Assembly: GCA_903643055.1 (NCBI GenBank)
Contig: CAHJWV010000001.1
Coordinates: forward strand, 1-7,587
From: Burkholderiales bacterium
GTDB lineage: Bacteria; Pseudomonadota; Gammaproteobacteria; Burkholderiales; Burkholderiaceae
Length of the DNA: 7,587 bases
Reading direction: 5' to 3'
Within the stretch, counting starts at the first letter, position 1; the number at the start of each line of letters is the position of its first letter. The notes under the pieces were generated by a model. That model was not told where the DNA came from. It saw nothing but the letters and a program-made list of their open reading frames with translations, and did no database searches. A program made the translations under genes and the position numbers. Below are positions 6,753 to 7,587 of this stretch, one piece after another.

Positions 6753-6806
6753 GCCACTGCAGGCGCAAGCTGCAATGGCAGTCCTGGTCCTGTCGCAGCC
6801 TGCGAC
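6753..6806 (-). other. Two hairpins just past the reductase stop
   Basis: On the minus strand, GTCGCA and TGCGAC (6806-6792) form a 6-bp stem five bases after the stop. A second stem, 10 bp with one G-U pair and a 7-nt loop, spans 6779-6753. The second pairs better as minus-strand RNA (G-U there, A-C on the other strand), which suits a 3'-end structure of the reductase mRNA. No U-tract follows, so they may stabilise the 3' end or aid factor-dependent termination. Confidence 0.35.
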
Positions 6807-6810
6807 TGGG

Positions 6811-7587
6811 TCATGCCCCGATCGGCTGAACTTTCAGTTGCCCATGCTGGGTTTGCAAGGTGGCCGCCATCAAGCTGCACAGGGCATGCACGGCTTCAAT
6901 CGTCGGCATAACTGTCTGAGTGATCTGGCCCAGTTCGATGACAGCGCCGACCAACGCCTGCAGTTCAAGTGCACGCCCATGCTCAACGTCTTGCAGCATC
7001 GATGTCTTGTGCGCGCCGACCGCTTCTGCGCCCGCAATCCGCTTGTCCAGCGAAATCTTGAATTCGACGCCGAGCTTTTCAGCCACGGCCTGGGCCTCGC
7101 GCATCATGCGTGCGGCCAATTCGCGAGAGGCGGGGAAGCGACAGATGTCTTCGAGCGTCGCGTGGGTCAACGCGCTGATCGGGTTGAAGCTCAGGTTGCC
7201 CCAGAGCTTGACCCAGATCTCAGCGCGAATGTCTTTCGATATCGGCGATTTGAAGCCTGCCTTCATCATCGTCTGCGACAGGGCTTCGATGCGCGGGCTG
7301 CGGCTGCCATCGGGTTCGCCCAGCGTGAATCGGTTGCCTTCGATCACCCGCACGACACCCGGTGACACCAGTTCGGCAGCCGGGTAGACGACGCTGCCGA
7401 TCACTCTTTCTGGCTCGATGAAAGCCGCGATCACGCCGCCCGGGTCAACGCTTTGCAGTCGATGCCCTTCGAAGTTGCCGGGCAGACGATGGAAGTACCA
7501 CCAAGGTACGCCATTGATCATCGTCACGATGACTGTGTCAGGTCCGAACAGCGCGCGCATCTCTGGCAAGACGTCTTTGACTTGATG
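6811..7587 (-). CDS. Ketopantoate reductase family protein (PanE/ApbA), 5' end missing
   Basis: The 258 visible residues run unbroken to the right edge; about 70-80 N-terminal residues, including the GxGxxG NADPH loop, lie outside. The family (2-dehydropantoate 2-reductase) reduces ketopantoate to pantoate with NADPH in pantothenate and CoA synthesis. Visible features are VTMINGVPWWYF (21-32 of the visible part), KLWGNLSFNPISALT (127-141) with the expected catalytic Lys127 and conserved Asn131/Asn135, and TSMLQDVEHGRALELQAL (195-212), where S196 and E208 match the substrate-binding Ser and Glu of the family. The NGVPWWYF wording belongs to a subgroup common in proteobacteria as extra copies beside uptake or catabolic genes, so the true substrate may be another 2-oxo acid. 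For that reason I give no symbol. A TTG at 7567-7569 is in frame but is not the start. Confidence 0.85.
   Translation of the reverse strand, partial: HQVKDVLPEMRALFGPDTVIVTMINGVPWWYFHRLPGNFEGHRLQSVDPGGVIAAFIEPERVIGSVVYPAAELVSPGVVRVIEGNRFTLGEPDGSRSPRIEALSQTMMKAGFKSPISKDIRAEIWVKLWGNLSFNPISALTHATLEDICRFPASRELAARMMREAQAVAEKLGVEFKISLDKRIAGAEAVGAHKTSMLQDVEHGRALELQALVGAVIELGQITQTVMPTIEAVHALCSLMAATLQTQHGQLKVQPIGA

Larger units (their letters stand above)
6374..6810. other. Gap between the reductase gene and paralogue B
   Basis: This 437-bp stretch has no conserved gene. It holds the leader of paralogue B with several CGATG/CATCG motifs (about 6388-6443), a possible small ORF at 6564-6671, an AT-rich inverted repeat at 6557-6581, and hairpins at 6753-6806 just past the reductase stop. 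I found no convincing sigma-70 promoter for paralogue B. Confidence 0.6.

Overview
The window looks like chromosomal DNA from a betaproteobacterium of the order Burkholderiales. The pointers are a DUF3563-type mini-protein (a family I know mainly from that order), an SsuE plus SsuF-like (TOBE) pair, paralogous stand-alone branched-chain-amino-acid-type binding proteins, and a moderately GC-rich base composition. I see no phage, transposon, CRISPR, tRNA or rRNA signature.

Layout. (1) Positions 1-379, minus strand: the N-terminal end of a membrane sensor with a CHASE3 domain, running off the left edge. (2) Positions 630-797, plus: a 55-aa DUF3563 protein with an AT-rich promoter-like segment, a 7-4-7 inverted repeat in its leader and a terminator-like hairpin about 100 bp downstream. 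(3) Positions 1147-2716, plus: a probable operon of ssuE (NADPH-dependent FMN reductase), a 72-aa TOBE/molybdopterin-binding mini-protein (SsuF-like) and an RBBP9/YdeN-type serine hydrolase. The transporter and monooxygenase genes (ssuADCB) that usually lie between ssuE and ssuF are absent. (4) Positions 2922-3869, plus: a lipoprotein GH128-like glycoside hydrolase with an Ala-Pro linker encoded partly by six exact hexanucleotide repeats. (5) Positions 3870-3965: two back-to-back hairpin terminators between converging genes. (6) Positions 3966-6373, minus: two paralogous periplasmic ligand-binding proteins with no permease or ATPase gene beside them. (7) Positions 6374-6810: a 437-bp gap holding inverted repeats and a possible 35-codon ORF with a perfect Shine-Dalgarno sequence. 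(8) Positions 6811-7587, minus: most of a ketopantoate-reductase-family protein, cut at the right edge.

Functional reading. The plus-strand cluster suggests sulfur-source metabolism (reduced flavin for a sulfonate monooxygenase encoded elsewhere). The minus-strand cluster suggests solute capture and a reductase. No obvious new multi-gene system is visible. The least explained items are the small ORF whose start codon lies inside an inverted repeat (6550-6671), the DUF3563 gene with its operator-like leader, and the ssu locus without its transporter and monooxygenase.
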